Positions 7,508 to 15,403 of a DNA stretch of 25,574 nt are shown in pieces. Below the pieces are notes generated by a model, which ran no database searches, was not told the origin of the DNA, and worked only from the letters and a program-made list of their open reading frames with translations. Each line of letters starts with the position of its first letter. Position 1 is the stretch's first letter. Position numbers and translations under genes: made by a program. The stretch is from a virus: positions 1 through 25,574 of IMG/VR virus record IMGVR_UViG_3300032163_001985. One strand, given 5' to 3'.

Positions 7508-8110
7508 ATGAAACTTGCCTCATTGGACCAGCTCAAACTGATGTTGTCTATCACTGATACATCTCAGGACGCTTTGTTAAACCTGTTTTTAGAGATGGTG
7601 TCTGGTGAAATAGAGACATATCTTAATCGTTTCTTAAAATCGGAGCAGAGAACGGAAAAGTTTGATTTCCATACCAATATCAATCAGATGGGAACGGATA
7701 CGGTTCTTCTGAAGGCATATCCCGTAGATTTGGCAAAGCCTTTGACTGTTCAGTTCAGACAGAGCAGCTCTGATATTATTTATTATGATTATAAGATAAA
7801 TACAGATTTCTTTATCTTAGAAGATGATGGGATTATCAAGTTTATTTATCACCTGCCTTCATATCCGCCATTATCAATATACGTTAATTACACAGGCGGT
7901 TATGCTGCAGATATTAATGGTGTGTTGGCATGTCCAGATGACTTGACATCAGCTTGTTTAATGCAATGCAGATATGATTATATGCAGCGCAATAACATTG
8001 GTGTCACAGAGATTTCATTCCAAAGAGAATTGAGGCAGATGACGCCTGTTTATGATTTATTGCAAAGAGTTAAAAATATGTTGGATAGACATAGGAGTTA
8101 TGCGAAATGA
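7508..8110 (+). CDS. Head-tail connector protein, gp6-like
   Basis: A 200-residue protein resembling the gp6-like head-tail connector (adaptor) family, which forms a ring beneath the portal. The N-terminal helices (LDQLKLMLSITDTSQDALL, then a segment like VSGEIETYLNR) fit the family start, in which a short helical hairpin is followed by an arginine-rich turn. The middle is beta-rich and contains a LSIYVNYTGGY strand, and a C-terminal helical part (CPDDLTSACLMQCRYDYMQ) follows, as in connectors with an inserted beta domain. It begins one base after the protease stop and overlaps the next gene by ATGA, so translation is probably coupled. It is placed as expected, at the end of the head genes. 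Confidence 0.75.
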   Translation: MKLASLDQLKLMLSITDTSQDALLNLFLEMVSGEIETYLNRFLKSEQRTEKFDFHTNINQMGTDTVLLKAYPVDLAKPLTVQFRQSSSDIIYYDYKINTDFFILEDDGIIKFIYHLPSYPPLSIYVNYTGGYAADINGVLACPDDLTSACLMQCRYDYMQRNNIGVTEISFQRELRQMTPVYDLLQRVKNMLDRHRSYAK

Positions 8111-8349
8111 ACGAACTTATCAACAACCCGATTTATCAGGTCATAGTTGGCGGTCTTGCCTCTGGATATTGGTTTATAAAGTGGATAAGCACAAAATTTG
8201 ACGATATAAAACTCAAGTTTGACAGCATGGATAAAAAGATTGATAAATTGATGAATAGCGATACTTGCAAGATAGCGCGGGCTGCCTGTAATAACAGGTT
8301 CGGACAAATAGAAAAAAGATTACTAAAGGATGACGCAGATGAGAATTAA
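8107..8349 (+). CDS. Small membrane-anchored coiled-coil protein
   Basis: An 80-residue protein of unknown function. Residues about 9-27 (IYQVIVGGLASGYWFIKWI) form one likely membrane segment. The rest is a charged helix (KFDDIKLKFDSMDKKIDKL) with two cysteines (C54, C60 region). The ATG overlaps the connector stop (ATGA), and the 3' end overlaps the next gene by 11 bases. It stands at the head of the lysis genes and has the size and layout of an accessory holin or an inner-membrane spanin-like protein, but no family is recognisable. Calling it a lysis protein is based on context only. Confidence 0.7.
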   Translation: MNELINNPIYQVIVGGLASGYWFIKWISTKFDDIKLKFDSMDKKIDKLMNSDTCKIARAACNNRFGQIEKRLLKDDADEN

Positions 8350-8749
8350 CCTTAACCGCATAGCAACAAGCATGGAGCAGAACGCATGTTTTGGGCATTT
8401 AAATCTAGGCGAGGTAACTATAGCCGAGACACTAGAGCTGCCTTACAAACTCAATGAACATGGTATATCAAGTATCCCAGTAGGTATCTATACCTGCAAA
8501 CGTACCAACTCCCCTAAGTTTGGCGATGTCTTTGAGGTAATGGGTGTGCCAAACAGAACAGATATATTAATCCATAAAGGCAATATTCCATCTGATACAC
8601 ACGGTTGTATCTTGATTGGTGGGCGTTTTGGAATAATTGAGGGCAAACACGGGATTTGTGACAGCAGTCTGGCATTCAATAAATTCATGGATATGTTAGA
8701 AGGAGTCAATGAGTTTGAACTAGAGATTACATACACGGAGGCAGTATAA
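8339..8749 (+). CDS. DUF5675-like protein, candidate lysis hydrolase
   Basis: A 136-residue protein from the ATG at 8339, chosen because AAAGGA (8325-8330) is 8 bases upstream; an ATG at 8330 would abut that site. It resembles the DUF5675 family: an N-terminal GEVTIAETLELP strand, SIPVGIYTCKR, and the conserved ILIHKGNIPSDTHGCILIG block with H79 and C90. That His...Gly-Cys arrangement recalls L,D-transpeptidase-type sites, and DUF5675 genes are common in phage and integrative elements, often near holins. An LLH-type holin gene follows here, so a cell-wall role is plausible. No activity is established for the family that I can cite. The stop codon (8747-8749) lies in the left end of repeat copy 4. 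Confidence 0.75.
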   Translation: MRINLNRIATSMEQNACFGHLNLGEVTIAETLELPYKLNEHGISSIPVGIYTCKRTNSPKFGDVFEVMGVPNRTDILIHKGNIPSDTHGCILIGGRFGIIEGKHGICDSSLAFNKFMDMLEGVNEFELEITYTEAV

Positions 8750-8925
8750 CGTCTTGAACCATGATTTATGAAGAAATTTAAGATTTATGATTTAAGATTT
8801 ATGATTTAAAAAAAGATTTAAAAGATTATCAGTTTTTTTGAATGCTGTTAAATCATAAATCATAAATCATAAATCATAAATTTCTTCATTGAATCTTGGT
8901 TCAGACAATAACTTTATGGAGGTAG
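8747..8925. repeat. Heptad inverted-repeat element, copy 4 (orientation B)
   Basis: It shares the 15-base left end TAACGTCTTGAACCA with copy 1, although the core (8815-8846) is in the opposite orientation. The right end, AATCTTGGTTCAGA followed by an ...AATAACTT...GGAGGTA region, also matches copy 1 through the Shine-Dalgarno. The upstream stop codon TAA is the first three bases of the element. Confidence 0.9.
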
Positions 8926-8929
8926 TATA

Positions 8930-9313
8930 ATGAAAGAAATAATCTTCAATTGGGCAAGCGGAGTAATGATACAGATTGGTTTCCCAATCTTAATAGGGAT
9001 TTTCTCAATCTTGATACTAAAGGGATTAAATAAGTTAAATCAAATCTTCAAATTATCCATCGATGAGGCTACATTGAAAGGCTGGTCAGATACTATCGCA
9101 AGGCACGTATTTGCAGTTGAGGAGATGAACGCAAAATATATCAAAGATGATCCGCAGAAGACTAAGCAGTTGATAATGTCTTCAGAAGAGAAGATGGATT
9201 ATGTAGTTAATGAGACATTGAGAACGATTGGCGATGTAATGTCCAGACATCAGATAACGCAGATGGCAAATTCAATAATCGCAAAGACGCAAGGTATAGG
9301 GGCGACTAAATGA
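8930..9313 (+). CDS. Phage holin, LLH-type
   Basis: A 127-residue protein resembling the LLH (superfamily 6) holins: one N-terminal membrane segment (about residues 12-32, rich in Ile/Leu with a GFPILIGIFSILIL core) followed by a cytoplasmic helical domain with the family-like VFAVEEMN and EEKMDYVVNETL stretches. Holins control the timing of lysis by permeabilising the inner membrane. GGAGG at 8918-8922, at the right edge of repeat copy 4, sets the start. The stop overlaps the next ATG (ATGA at 9310-9313). With the DUF5675-like gene upstream and the overlapping lipoprotein gene downstream, it defines a lysis cassette placed between head and fibre genes. Confidence 0.75.
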   Translation: MKEIIFNWASGVMIQIGFPILIGIFSILILKGLNKLNQIFKLSIDEATLKGWSDTIARHVFAVEEMNAKYIKDDPQKTKQLIMSSEEKMDYVVNETLRTIGDVMSRHQITQMANSIIAKTQGIGATK

Positions 9314-9585
9314 CACCTATTTTAATCGACATGAAATTATATCTTGAAATAGGAGGCGCAATAAGCATATTAGTTTGGTTATATATCGTTTATTGTAAAC
9401 TCTCAAGATATTTTTTTAAAAAAGGAGCTATAAATGAAGTTGTTAAAATGGATATCCAAACAACTAAAGAAGTCAACAACCTTGCTAACAATCTATTTAG
9501 CGATGACCTTAATCATAGTCTTAGCGTGCAGCGCCCAATCAATTGTTCCTGTGGCAAAAACGCTGCCAACAAAGCCAAGTCTTGA
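9310..9585 (+). CDS. Small membrane protein overlapping the lipoprotein gene, possible inner spanin
   Basis: A 91-residue protein with one N-terminal membrane segment (about residues 11-29, LEIGGAISILVWLYIVYC), a basic turn, a short polar region and a Cys-containing end (CSCGKN). It starts by ATGA overlap with the holin stop. Its last 152 bases overlap, in another frame, a gene for a lipobox protein. The layout matches Rz/Rz1-type spanin pairs, in which the outer-membrane lipoprotein gene starts inside the inner spanin gene. The periplasmic part is short and not an evident coiled coil, so the assignment is tentative. The reading frame may matter only at its N-terminal end. Confidence 0.55.
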   Translation: MTPILIDMKLYLEIGGAISILVWLYIVYCKLSRYFFKKGAINEVVKMDIQTTKEVNNLANNLFSDDLNHSLSVQRPINCSCGKNAANKAKS

Positions 9586-9718
9586 ATACGGCTGGCTGCC
9601 AGAGCAAGGATTAACAGTTGAGGGCAAGGACATCAAAGGTCATTGCATGATCGATGATGATGCTAAAAAATTGATGATGTATATTGATTTGATTGAGTTT
9701 AGGGCGAAGATGAATTAA
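9434..9718 (+). CDS. Lipoprotein, possible Rz1-like outer spanin
   Basis: A 94-residue protein with a lipoprotein signal: basic start (KLLKWISKQLKK), hydrophobic core and the lipobox VLAC with C32 as the predicted lipid-modified residue. The mature part is short, has a Pro-containing stretch (PVAKTLPTKPSLEYGWLPE) and ends in a helix (GHCMIDDDAKKLMMYIDL). Short Pro-containing lipoproteins beside holin genes are typical outer spanins, which fuse the membranes in the last step of Gram-negative lysis. AAAGGAG (9420-9426) is a strong ribosome site, so this is the better supported of the two overlapping frames. The last codons (AAT TAA) lie in the TGAATTAA terminus of repeat copy 5. Confidence 0.72.
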   Translation: MKLLKWISKQLKKSTTLLTIYLAMTLIIVLACSAQSIVPVAKTLPTKPSLEYGWLPEQGLTVEGKDIKGHCMIDDDAKKLMMYIDLIEFRAKMN

Positions 9719-10004
9719 AGAAATTTAAGATTTATGATTTATGATTTAAGAAGAAATTTATGATTTATGATTTAAGATTTAAGATTTAAGAAAAGATTAA
9801 AGAAGAAATTTATGATTTAAGATTTATGATTTATGATTTAAAAAAAGATTAAAGAAGAAATTTAAGATTTATGATTTAAGATTTATGATTTAAAAAAAGA
9901 CTTAAGAAAAGATTAAAAGATTATCAGTTTTTTTGAATGCTGTTAAATCATAAATCTTAAATCATAAATCATAAATTTCTTTCATTGAATCTTAAATTAA
10001 TTCA
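9711..10004. repeat. Heptad inverted-repeat element, copy 5, expanded (orientation B)
   Basis: The largest copy, and the whole content of the 302-base gap before the next gene. The left arm is expanded: three successive blocks, each GAAGAAATTTA followed by AAGATTT/ATGATTT units and an A-rich AAAGATTAAA stretch. The core is at 9911-9941 and the right arm ends TTAAATTAATTCA at 10004, just before GGGAG. The left end TGAATTAA contains the lipoprotein stop codon. No gene is seen here. Confidence 0.9.
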
Positions 10005-10020
10005 CGGGAGATAAAACGAC

Positions 10021-10386
10021 ATGATAATACTACCAGTAAACCAGACAGCGGTAGGTCAGGGCAACACTATATTAACCAGAGAGCAGGTCATCGATGTAGA
10101 GACCAGATATGCGCAGATTTGTTTTTTAAATGCTAATGGCTTTGCATATTCAGGAAACAACTCACTAACTGTAACAATCTCCGCCTCATTAGAACCAGCG
10201 TTGAGTCCAGGCGATATAAAATTTCCTGTTCTTTTAGCAACTATTGTGTTAAATAAAACCACGCCATCGTCTATATACGATATATCAAGTTACCGCAATC
10301 TGATATTCAATGTAACGTCAATAACAGATGGAATGGCTGCAGTCTTTGTCTACCCGCAACAGGCAGATTACTCAAAGGCGGTGTAA
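10021..10386 (+). CDS. Hypothetical phage structural protein
   Basis: A 121-residue beta-rich protein that I do not recognise. It has no signal peptide or membrane segment. Alternating hydrophobic strands (SLTVTISASLEPALSPGDI, NLIFNVTSITDGMAAVFVY) suggest a small beta-sandwich. It is followed one base later by a short fibre-like gene and then by the large repeat-containing fibre gene, so a tail-fibre or decoration role is likely from context. CGGGAG precedes the ATG at the edge of repeat copy 5. The pair 10021/10388 sits between two repeat elements as one two-gene cassette. Confidence 0.6.
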   Translation: MIILPVNQTAVGQGNTILTREQVIDVETRYAQICFLNANGFAYSGNNSLTVTISASLEPALSPGDIKFPVLLATIVLNKTTPSSIYDISSYRNLIFNVTSITDGMAAVFVYPQQADYSKAV

Positions 10387-10387
10387 T

Positions 10388-10657
10388 ATGATAACACAGG
10401 CGAATGCAAGCGTTAGCAATCAAATTGACTATGACAAAAACATCTTTGAAGAGTCACCGACTGGTTCAGTCAATGGAGCAAATAAAGTATTTACATTGGC
10501 AAACACGCCTTATAATTCAAGGACTGTAAGGGTATATGTTAATAGTCTAAGACTGATGCAAGGCGCAGGCAAAGATTATACAATCTCAGGTGCAGTCATA
10601 ACTCTGGCTGCAGCTCCCTCAAGCGGACAGAATATATTAGTTGATTATATGATTTAA
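10388..10657 (+). CDS. Short tail-fibre-like protein
   Basis: An 89-residue protein starting at the ATG one base after the upstream stop (10384-10386). From about residue 25 it shows the widespread phage fibre/neck pattern: VFTLANTPYNSRTVRVYVN, then a LMQGAGKDYTISGAVITL strand and an SGQNILVDY end. That is, F.L...P...V.VY.N....G.DYT.SG..I.L..AP. It is a single small beta domain, probably part of a fibre or adaptor. The first residues (MITQANA) nearly repeat the start of the large fibre gene at 10799 (MITHANA), also at DNA level. The stop codon and the preceding ATGATT lie in the left edge of repeat copy 6. Confidence 0.72.
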   Translation: MITQANASVSNQIDYDKNIFEESPTGSVNGANKVFTLANTPYNSRTVRVYVNSLRLMQGAGKDYTISGAVITLAAAPSSGQNILVDYMI

Positions 10658-10788
10658 TAGAAGAAATTTATGATTTAAGATTTAAGATTTATGATTTAAC
10701 AAAAGATTAAAGAAGAGATTAAAAGATTATCAGTTTTTTTGAATGCTTTTAAATCATAAATCATAAATCTTAAATCTTAAATTAATTA
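10649..10788. repeat. Heptad inverted-repeat element, copy 6 (orientation B)
   Basis: It begins with ATGATTTAA, which includes the upstream stop codon. The core is at 10717-10747, in the variant that lacks one T of the GATTTAAAAG start. The right arm ends CTTAAATTAATTAA, directly followed by AGGATATCTATG, a translation start region nearly identical to that of the gene at 20687. Confidence 0.88.
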
Positions 10789-10798
10789 AAGGATATCT

Positions 10799-13759
10799 AT
10801 GATAACACATGCTAATGCAAATTCAGGGAGCAGCAATCAAGCGGTAGCTCTTGACGCTTGCAGGCTGGCAACTACAGGGGCTAACCTATCCGTTACTGCG
10901 GCAGGTTCAAGAGATACAAAAATCTTGGTTGCAAATGCAAATGGCGCATTCTCTCTTGACAGCATTTCTGGGAATTTACTTGACAGGGTGTTAGTCAAAG
11001 ACCAGACAAACGGAGTTGATAACGGTATTTATTTTATATCAATACTTGGAGACGCATCTCATCCATATGTTTTGATGAGAACTCCAGACTCAAATACCAG
11101 TTTATTGAGCGGCACTACTGTTTATATCTCAGGCGGGGCGTTAAATATAGGAAATGTCTATACCCTAAGCACTCCAGATATAATAACGCTGGACACAACA
11201 GCATTAACCTTTATATTAACAAACGGGGTTGGCGGAACTTCTCCAAATTCGCCAATAAAGGTTAATCCATCCGTAATAAATAACTTTGTGTCTTTTAGTG
11301 ATACGGTTGGAAATCAAAAAGATAGCGGCAATAATATCTCATCCTTTGACGCAGCAGGTACAGCAGCAACTGTAATCAATGCGCACAAGGATTTAACGAC
11401 AGGGGTTCACGGAGTCGGGGCAGGCACGATTGCTAAGGTATCGGATATAACCGCAACTCAAGCAGGCGCAGAACCATCAGGCGCAGTCAATACACATAAT
11501 GCCTTAACAACAGGGGTTCACGGTGTCGGGGCAGGCACAGTTGCCAAGATATCAGATATAACCGCAGCTCAAGCTGGGGCAGACGTTGCAGGTACAGCTG
11601 CTGCAGCAGTCAATGCGCACAAGGATTTAACAACAGGAGTTCACGGAGTCGGGGCTGGCACAGTTGCTAAGGTATCGGATATTACCGCAACTCAAGCAGG
11701 CGCAGAACCATCAGGCGCAGTCAATACACATAATGCCTTAACAACAGGGGTTCACGGAGTAGGCGCAGGCACAGTTGCCAAGATATCAGATATAACCGCA
11801 GCTCAGGCTGGGGCAGACGCAACAGGTACAGCTGCTGCAGCAGTCAATGGACACAAGGATTTGACAACAGGGGTTCACGGTGTAGGCGCAGGTACAATTG
11901 CTAAGATATCGGATATAACCGCAACTCAAGCAGGCGCAGAACCATCAGGCGCAGTAAATACTCATAATGCCTTGACAACAGGGGTTCACGGAGTAGGCGC
12001 AGGCACAGTTGCCAAGATATCAGATATAACCGCAGCTCAGGCTGGGGCAGAACCATCTGGCGCAGTAAATACTCATAATGCCTTGACAACAGGGGTTCAC
12101 GGTGTCGGGGCTGGCACAGTTGCCAAACTAACGGATATAACATATGCAAACGCAGGGGCACCAGCAATCGTGAATCCATCAGTAACAGATAATTTTGTTG
12201 GTTTTTCAAATACAACAGGCAGTCAAAAGGACAGCGGTAAAAATGCTGCATCCTTTGAACCATCTGGTAACGTTGCAACGCATGCAGCCTTAACAACAGG
12301 AGTTCATGGTGTCGGGGCAGGCACGATTGCTAAGGTATCGGATATAACCGCAACTCAAGCAGGCGCAGAACCATCTGGCGCAGTCAATACACATAATGCC
12401 TTAACAACAGGCGTTCACGGCGTAGGCGCAGGAAGTGTGGCAGGAACCACATTAACGCAAACATTAACTAACAAGACATTAACTGCTCCAACCATTTCAG
12501 ATTTTACAAATGCAAACCATACTCATACCGGGGCTTCAAGTGGAGGCAGCATCAGCGGTACAGGAGGACTTCCACAATCAAGTTTAGATATATCTAACGA
12601 TAACATTAATCTTGCTATGCTTTTACGTTTGCAAGCAGGTTCGCTACCGTTTCAACGTATGGTTAATTGCATGGCTGATGGGTTTGCTGACCAAACTGGG
12701 ATTGATACTACCAACAGCATTAATCAAGTATATGGGACTCAATTATATACACCAGTTGGGCTTGCTTATACTACAGCGTTACTTCGTTTCAATGGCGCAA
12801 ACAATGGGACTGTATTTACTGATACCACAGGTTTGAATACATGGACAGCCGCTAGTGGCGCGGTTACTACAACGGATCAGCATAAATTTGGCACGGCTTC
12901 TGGACAATTTAATGGATCATCATCATTAATTTCAGCTCCTGCAGGTGCTAATTTTAATGTTGGAACTAATGATTTTACTATAGATTTTTGGGTGAAAAGG
13001 GCTTCTACGTCAAGTTCGAGTTATATTTGTGGGCAATTTGACGGAACGAATCTCTCAACAATGCAGCATGTTATAGGCATTAATTCTAACAATACAATAA
13101 CATGGGAAGGCTATTTAATATCAGACAGTTCACTCGCCTCAACGGCTACTATTACAGATACAACAACGTGGCATCACATTGCGCTTGTCAGATATGGCGC
13201 AAACTTAACCATATATCTGGATGGAACATCTATAGCAACAAGGGCAGACTTAAGCGGAATTAACTTTGCTTCAAGTTCATACAATTTTACTATTGGACGT
13301 GCTGGAAACCTTGCTCAGCAATATTTCAATGGATATATTGATGAGTTCAGATTTAGCAAAGGTATAGCAAGATGGACAGCAAATTTTACTCCTCCGACAA
13401 CGGAATATCAGTCAGTCGATATGATGACATTGCTTACAAATGCTTATACGGCATTATCTGCTCCATCATCATATATTAGAGTATTGCTATTACAAGAAGA
13501 CCCTGACGTTTCAAATGTTAATGCCGTAAATACTGATTTTAAAGTATATGCCAGTATGGATAACGGCACAAATTATTATGAAGTCACAGGGTTAGCTAAG
13601 GCGGCAATATATGCTGCAGGGGCAACAGCCGCAGGAAAATGTGTATATACAGGCAGTTTATCAACATCTGGCATGGTATCAGGCACATCTATCAAGGCTA
13701 AGATAGTCACATTAGGCAAAAATATAAATATAAGAGGAATAGCGTTAAATTGGATTTAA
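10799..13759 (+). CDS. Large tail fibre with tandem repeats and LamG domain
   Basis: A 986-residue fibre-like protein. Residues about 192-548 hold nine copies of a segment with TTGVHGVGAG, most in a 33-36 residue unit that also carries AKISDITAAQAGA and AVNTHNAL; variants alternate, so the higher-order period is two units. A longer module beginning VNPSV occurs before and inside the array. Next comes the fibre motif TLTNKTLTAPTISDFTNANH. Residues about 660-872 are a LamG/concanavalin-like domain (DFTIDFWVKRA, WHHIALVRYGANLTIYLDG, then GYIDEFRFSKG), expected to bind surface sugars or proteins. The C-terminal 110 residues are unrecognised. The protein probably makes a trimeric or elongated host-recognition fibre. 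No chaperone gene is seen. Confidence 0.82.
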   Translation: MITHANANSGSSNQAVALDACRLATTGANLSVTAAGSRDTKILVANANGAFSLDSISGNLLDRVLVKDQTNGVDNGIYFISILGDASHPYVLMRTPDSNTSLLSGTTVYISGGALNIGNVYTLSTPDIITLDTTALTFILTNGVGGTSPNSPIKVNPSVINNFVSFSDTVGNQKDSGNNISSFDAAGTAATVINAHKDLTTGVHGVGAGTIAKVSDITATQAGAEPSGAVNTHNALTTGVHGVGAGTVAKISDITAAQAGADVAGTAAAAVNAHKDLTTGVHGVGAGTVAKVSDITATQAGAEPSGAVNTHNALTTGVHGVGAGTVAKISDITAAQAGADATGTAAAAVNGHKDLTTGVHGVGAGTIAKISDITATQAGAEPSGAVNTHNALTTGVHGVGAGTVAKISDITAAQAGAEPSGAVNTHNALTTGVHGVGAGTVAKLTDITYANAGAPAIVNPSVTDNFVGFSNTTGSQKDSGKNAASFEPSGNVATHAALTTGVHGVGAGTIAKVSDITATQAGAEPSGAVNTHNALTTGVHGVGAGSVAGTTLTQTLTNKTLTAPTISDFTNANHTHTGASSGGSISGTGGLPQSSLDISNDNINLAMLLRLQAGSLPFQRMVNCMADGFADQTGIDTTNSINQVYGTQLYTPVGLAYTTALLRFNGANNGTVFTDTTGLNTWTAASGAVTTTDQHKFGTASGQFNGSSSLISAPAGANFNVGTNDFTIDFWVKRASTSSSSYICGQFDGTNLSTMQHVIGINSNNTITWEGYLISDSSLASTATITDTTTWHHIALVRYGANLTIYLDGTSIATRADLSGINFASSSYNFTIGRAGNLAQQYFNGYIDEFRFSKGIARWTANFTPPTTEYQSVDMMTLLTNAYTALSAPSSYIRVLLLQEDPDVSNVNAVNTDFKVYASMDNGTNYYEVTGLAKAAIYAAGATAAGKCVYTGSLSTSGMVSGTSIKAKIVTLGKNINIRGIALNWI
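11374..12440 (+). repeat. Tandem DNA repeats inside the fibre gene
   Basis: Roughly 100-108 base units repeat across this stretch with high identity (ACAGGGGTTCACGG is present in most), giving nine TTGVHGVGAG copies in the protein. Differences between copies are mostly silent or Thr/Ala and Val/Ile swaps, so copies seem to be homogenised. Slippage or recombination could change fibre length. Confidence 0.85.
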
Positions 13760-13899
13760 TGAAGAGATTTATGATTTATGATTTAAGATTTAAGATTTAT
13801 GATTTAAAAAAAGATTAAAGAAAAGATTTAAAAGATTATCAGTTTTTTTGAATGCTTTTAAATCATAAATCATAAATCATAAATCTTAAATTTCTTCAC
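13754..13899. repeat. Heptad inverted-repeat element, copy 7 (orientation B)
   Basis: The left end GATTTAATGAAGAG includes the fibre stop codon (TAA 13757-13759). The core is at 13825-13856. The right arm ends TTTCTTCACA, followed by the Shine-Dalgarno GGAGGTAA of the next gene. Confidence 0.88.
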
Positions 13900-13916
13900 A
13901 TCGGAGGTAACATAAA

Positions 13917-15323
13917 ATGGCAGTGACAAAAAGCGATATAGTATTGGCAAAAAGTCTGTCAGTGATTGACGTCTCAGCAAACGGCGGCAGAAAGTCTTAT
14001 AATCTTATATCTAACTGGACGATGTACAATGAATTCCCTAGGGTCTCACGACCAGAGCGTTTAAACGGAGCAACACGTTACAGAAAGGCTTTCCTATGGA
14101 ATCAAAACGCATCTGGTTATACCGCAAATTCAGTATATGCCTATAACCTATTCCCAACTCCTGCAGCAGACAGGGTATATATAGCATTAGGCACGGCTAT
14201 TGATATACAAAGCGCAGCGGCAGCCTATACACAATGGATGGGAGGCGGTCAGTTAAACGCAAATATCACGGCAGGGGCGCAAGCATTAGCAATTATATTT
14301 GATAATAATGATTATTATATAGGCAATGGCTCTAAGATTGCCTTGAATTCGAATTTCATGATTTCTCAGACAATGGATGCAAGCGCAGTAGCCTTTCAAG
14401 GCGTGATGTATTCAGGCTCTTCATGGATAGCGCAATCAGCGCCGACTGCGGATGCGCAAGATATCTATCCATACGGGACTTATTTAGGCGGTGGAATTGT
14501 ATTTAGTTATAACTCAAACGGTAAACTTGAATATCTAACCACTCAAAATAATGCTTATACCGCAGAGGTTGTTGGCGCAGGAAATGGAAGCGCTGTGACA
14601 TTCAACGCCCATACAGCAGCGCATCCTCCTGTTCTACCAGGGTCTGTAGTGATTAGTTATAATATTGGAGGCACTGTCTATACTGCCGTTGATGACGGCG
14701 CTACAGGAGCGCTAACAGGAACGTATTTAACGACTGGCTCTATAGTATATTCAACTGGTGTAATTAATTTAACTTTTTCAACTGCTCCTACGAATGCAAC
14801 AAATATCACTGCTGCCTATACGACTCAATCATGGTCATGGTCTGGGAATATATGCGCTATCAACACAGTTGAGCAGATTGCTAATAATTATACAGCAGCT
14901 AATTCTTTCGCTGGATTATGTCTGCAGCTTGGAAATATTGTTGCCTCATACGATACATACTCAAAGACATCAGCAGCAGGCGCATTTGACCCGACAAAGA
15001 TAGTTTTGAACAATATGGGAAGCGTAGAAGACGCCTTTACCTTAACCTTTACATCTGCGACTGCCTTCACATGCTCAGGGGCATTAGAAGGGGCATTGTC
15101 ATCAGGGGCAATAGGCACGCAATATTCACCAAATAACGCAAATATCTCAAACCCATATTTTGTAATACCGACAGCTGCATGGGGAGGCGCATGGGCAGCA
15201 GGAGATAAGGTATATTTCAGCACACATGCTTCAGCTGCGGCAATATGGACAAAGGAAGTAGTGCCAGCAAATACCGCAGCATACAGTCCTAATGGCTGGA
15301 TGTTGGAATATTATGTTGAATAA
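13917..15323 (+). CDS. Phage structural protein with inserted Ig-like domain
   Basis: A 468-residue protein. The N-terminus (MAVTKSDIVLAKS, then GGRKSYNLISNWTMYNEFP and RVSRPERLNGATRYRKAF) resembles structural proteins of Mu-like and related prophages of environmental bacteria, in which a G-G-R start is followed by N.LFP.ISR.DR..G....RKAF; their exact role in the particle is not known to me. Residues about 216-305 form an inserted beta domain (EVVGAGNGSAVTF, PPVLPGSVVI, ATGALTGTYLTTGSI, STGVINLTFS), a pattern widespread in phage surface proteins. The C-terminal part returns to the parent domain and ends WMLEYYVE. It lies between repeat copies 7 and 8, with GGAGG upstream. It is probably an abundant virion protein by position. 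Confidence 0.6.
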   Translation: MAVTKSDIVLAKSLSVIDVSANGGRKSYNLISNWTMYNEFPRVSRPERLNGATRYRKAFLWNQNASGYTANSVYAYNLFPTPAADRVYIALGTAIDIQSAAAAYTQWMGGGQLNANITAGAQALAIIFDNNDYYIGNGSKIALNSNFMISQTMDASAVAFQGVMYSGSSWIAQSAPTADAQDIYPYGTYLGGGIVFSYNSNGKLEYLTTQNNAYTAEVVGAGNGSAVTFNAHTAAHPPVLPGSVVISYNIGGTVYTAVDDGATGALTGTYLTTGSIVYSTGVINLTFSTAPTNATNITAAYTTQSWSWSGNICAINTVEQIANNYTAANSFAGLCLQLGNIVASYDTYSKTSAAGAFDPTKIVLNNMGSVEDAFTLTFTSATAFTCSGALEGALSSGAIGTQYSPNNANISNPYFVIPTAAWGGAWAAGDKVYFSTHASAAAIWTKEVVPANTAAYSPNGWMLEYYVE

Positions 15324-15330
15324 TGGACAA

Positions 15331-15376
15331 TGAATTAATTTAAGATTTATGATTTATGATTTAAAAAAAGATTAAA
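15331..15376. repeat. Heptad element, copy 8, truncated left half without core
   Basis: It begins with the full terminal sequence TGAATTAATTTAAGATT (identical to copy 3), has ATGATTT units and an AAAAAAAGATTAAA stretch, then stops abruptly. Core and right arm are missing, and a terminator hairpin and the antisense gene follow. The break suggests that the antisense cassette replaced the right half. Confidence 0.85.
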
Positions 15377-15379
15377 TTC

Positions 15380-15403
15380 AACAGTGGGCTTAAGCCCGCT
15401 GTT
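15380..15403 (-). terminator. Terminator of the antisense gene
   Basis: AACAGTGGGC-TTAA-GCCCGCTGTT is a 10-bp stem (one mismatch) that touches the stop codon of the minus-strand gene. On the minus strand it is followed by a T-rich stretch (TGAATTTAATCTTTTTTT), as expected of an intrinsic terminator. It could also act on + strand transcripts. Confidence 0.65.

Noticed and set aside
11901-12296. Minus-strand open frame of 131 codons in the fibre gene
   Set aside because: It is a product of the tandem repeats read in reverse, Leu/Arg/Gln-rich and repetitive, with no start signal; the + strand frame is clearly the coding one.
14888-15223. Minus-strand open frame of 111 codons inside the gene at 13917
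   Set aside because: It is wholly within a well-supported + strand structural gene, and no family is recognised.
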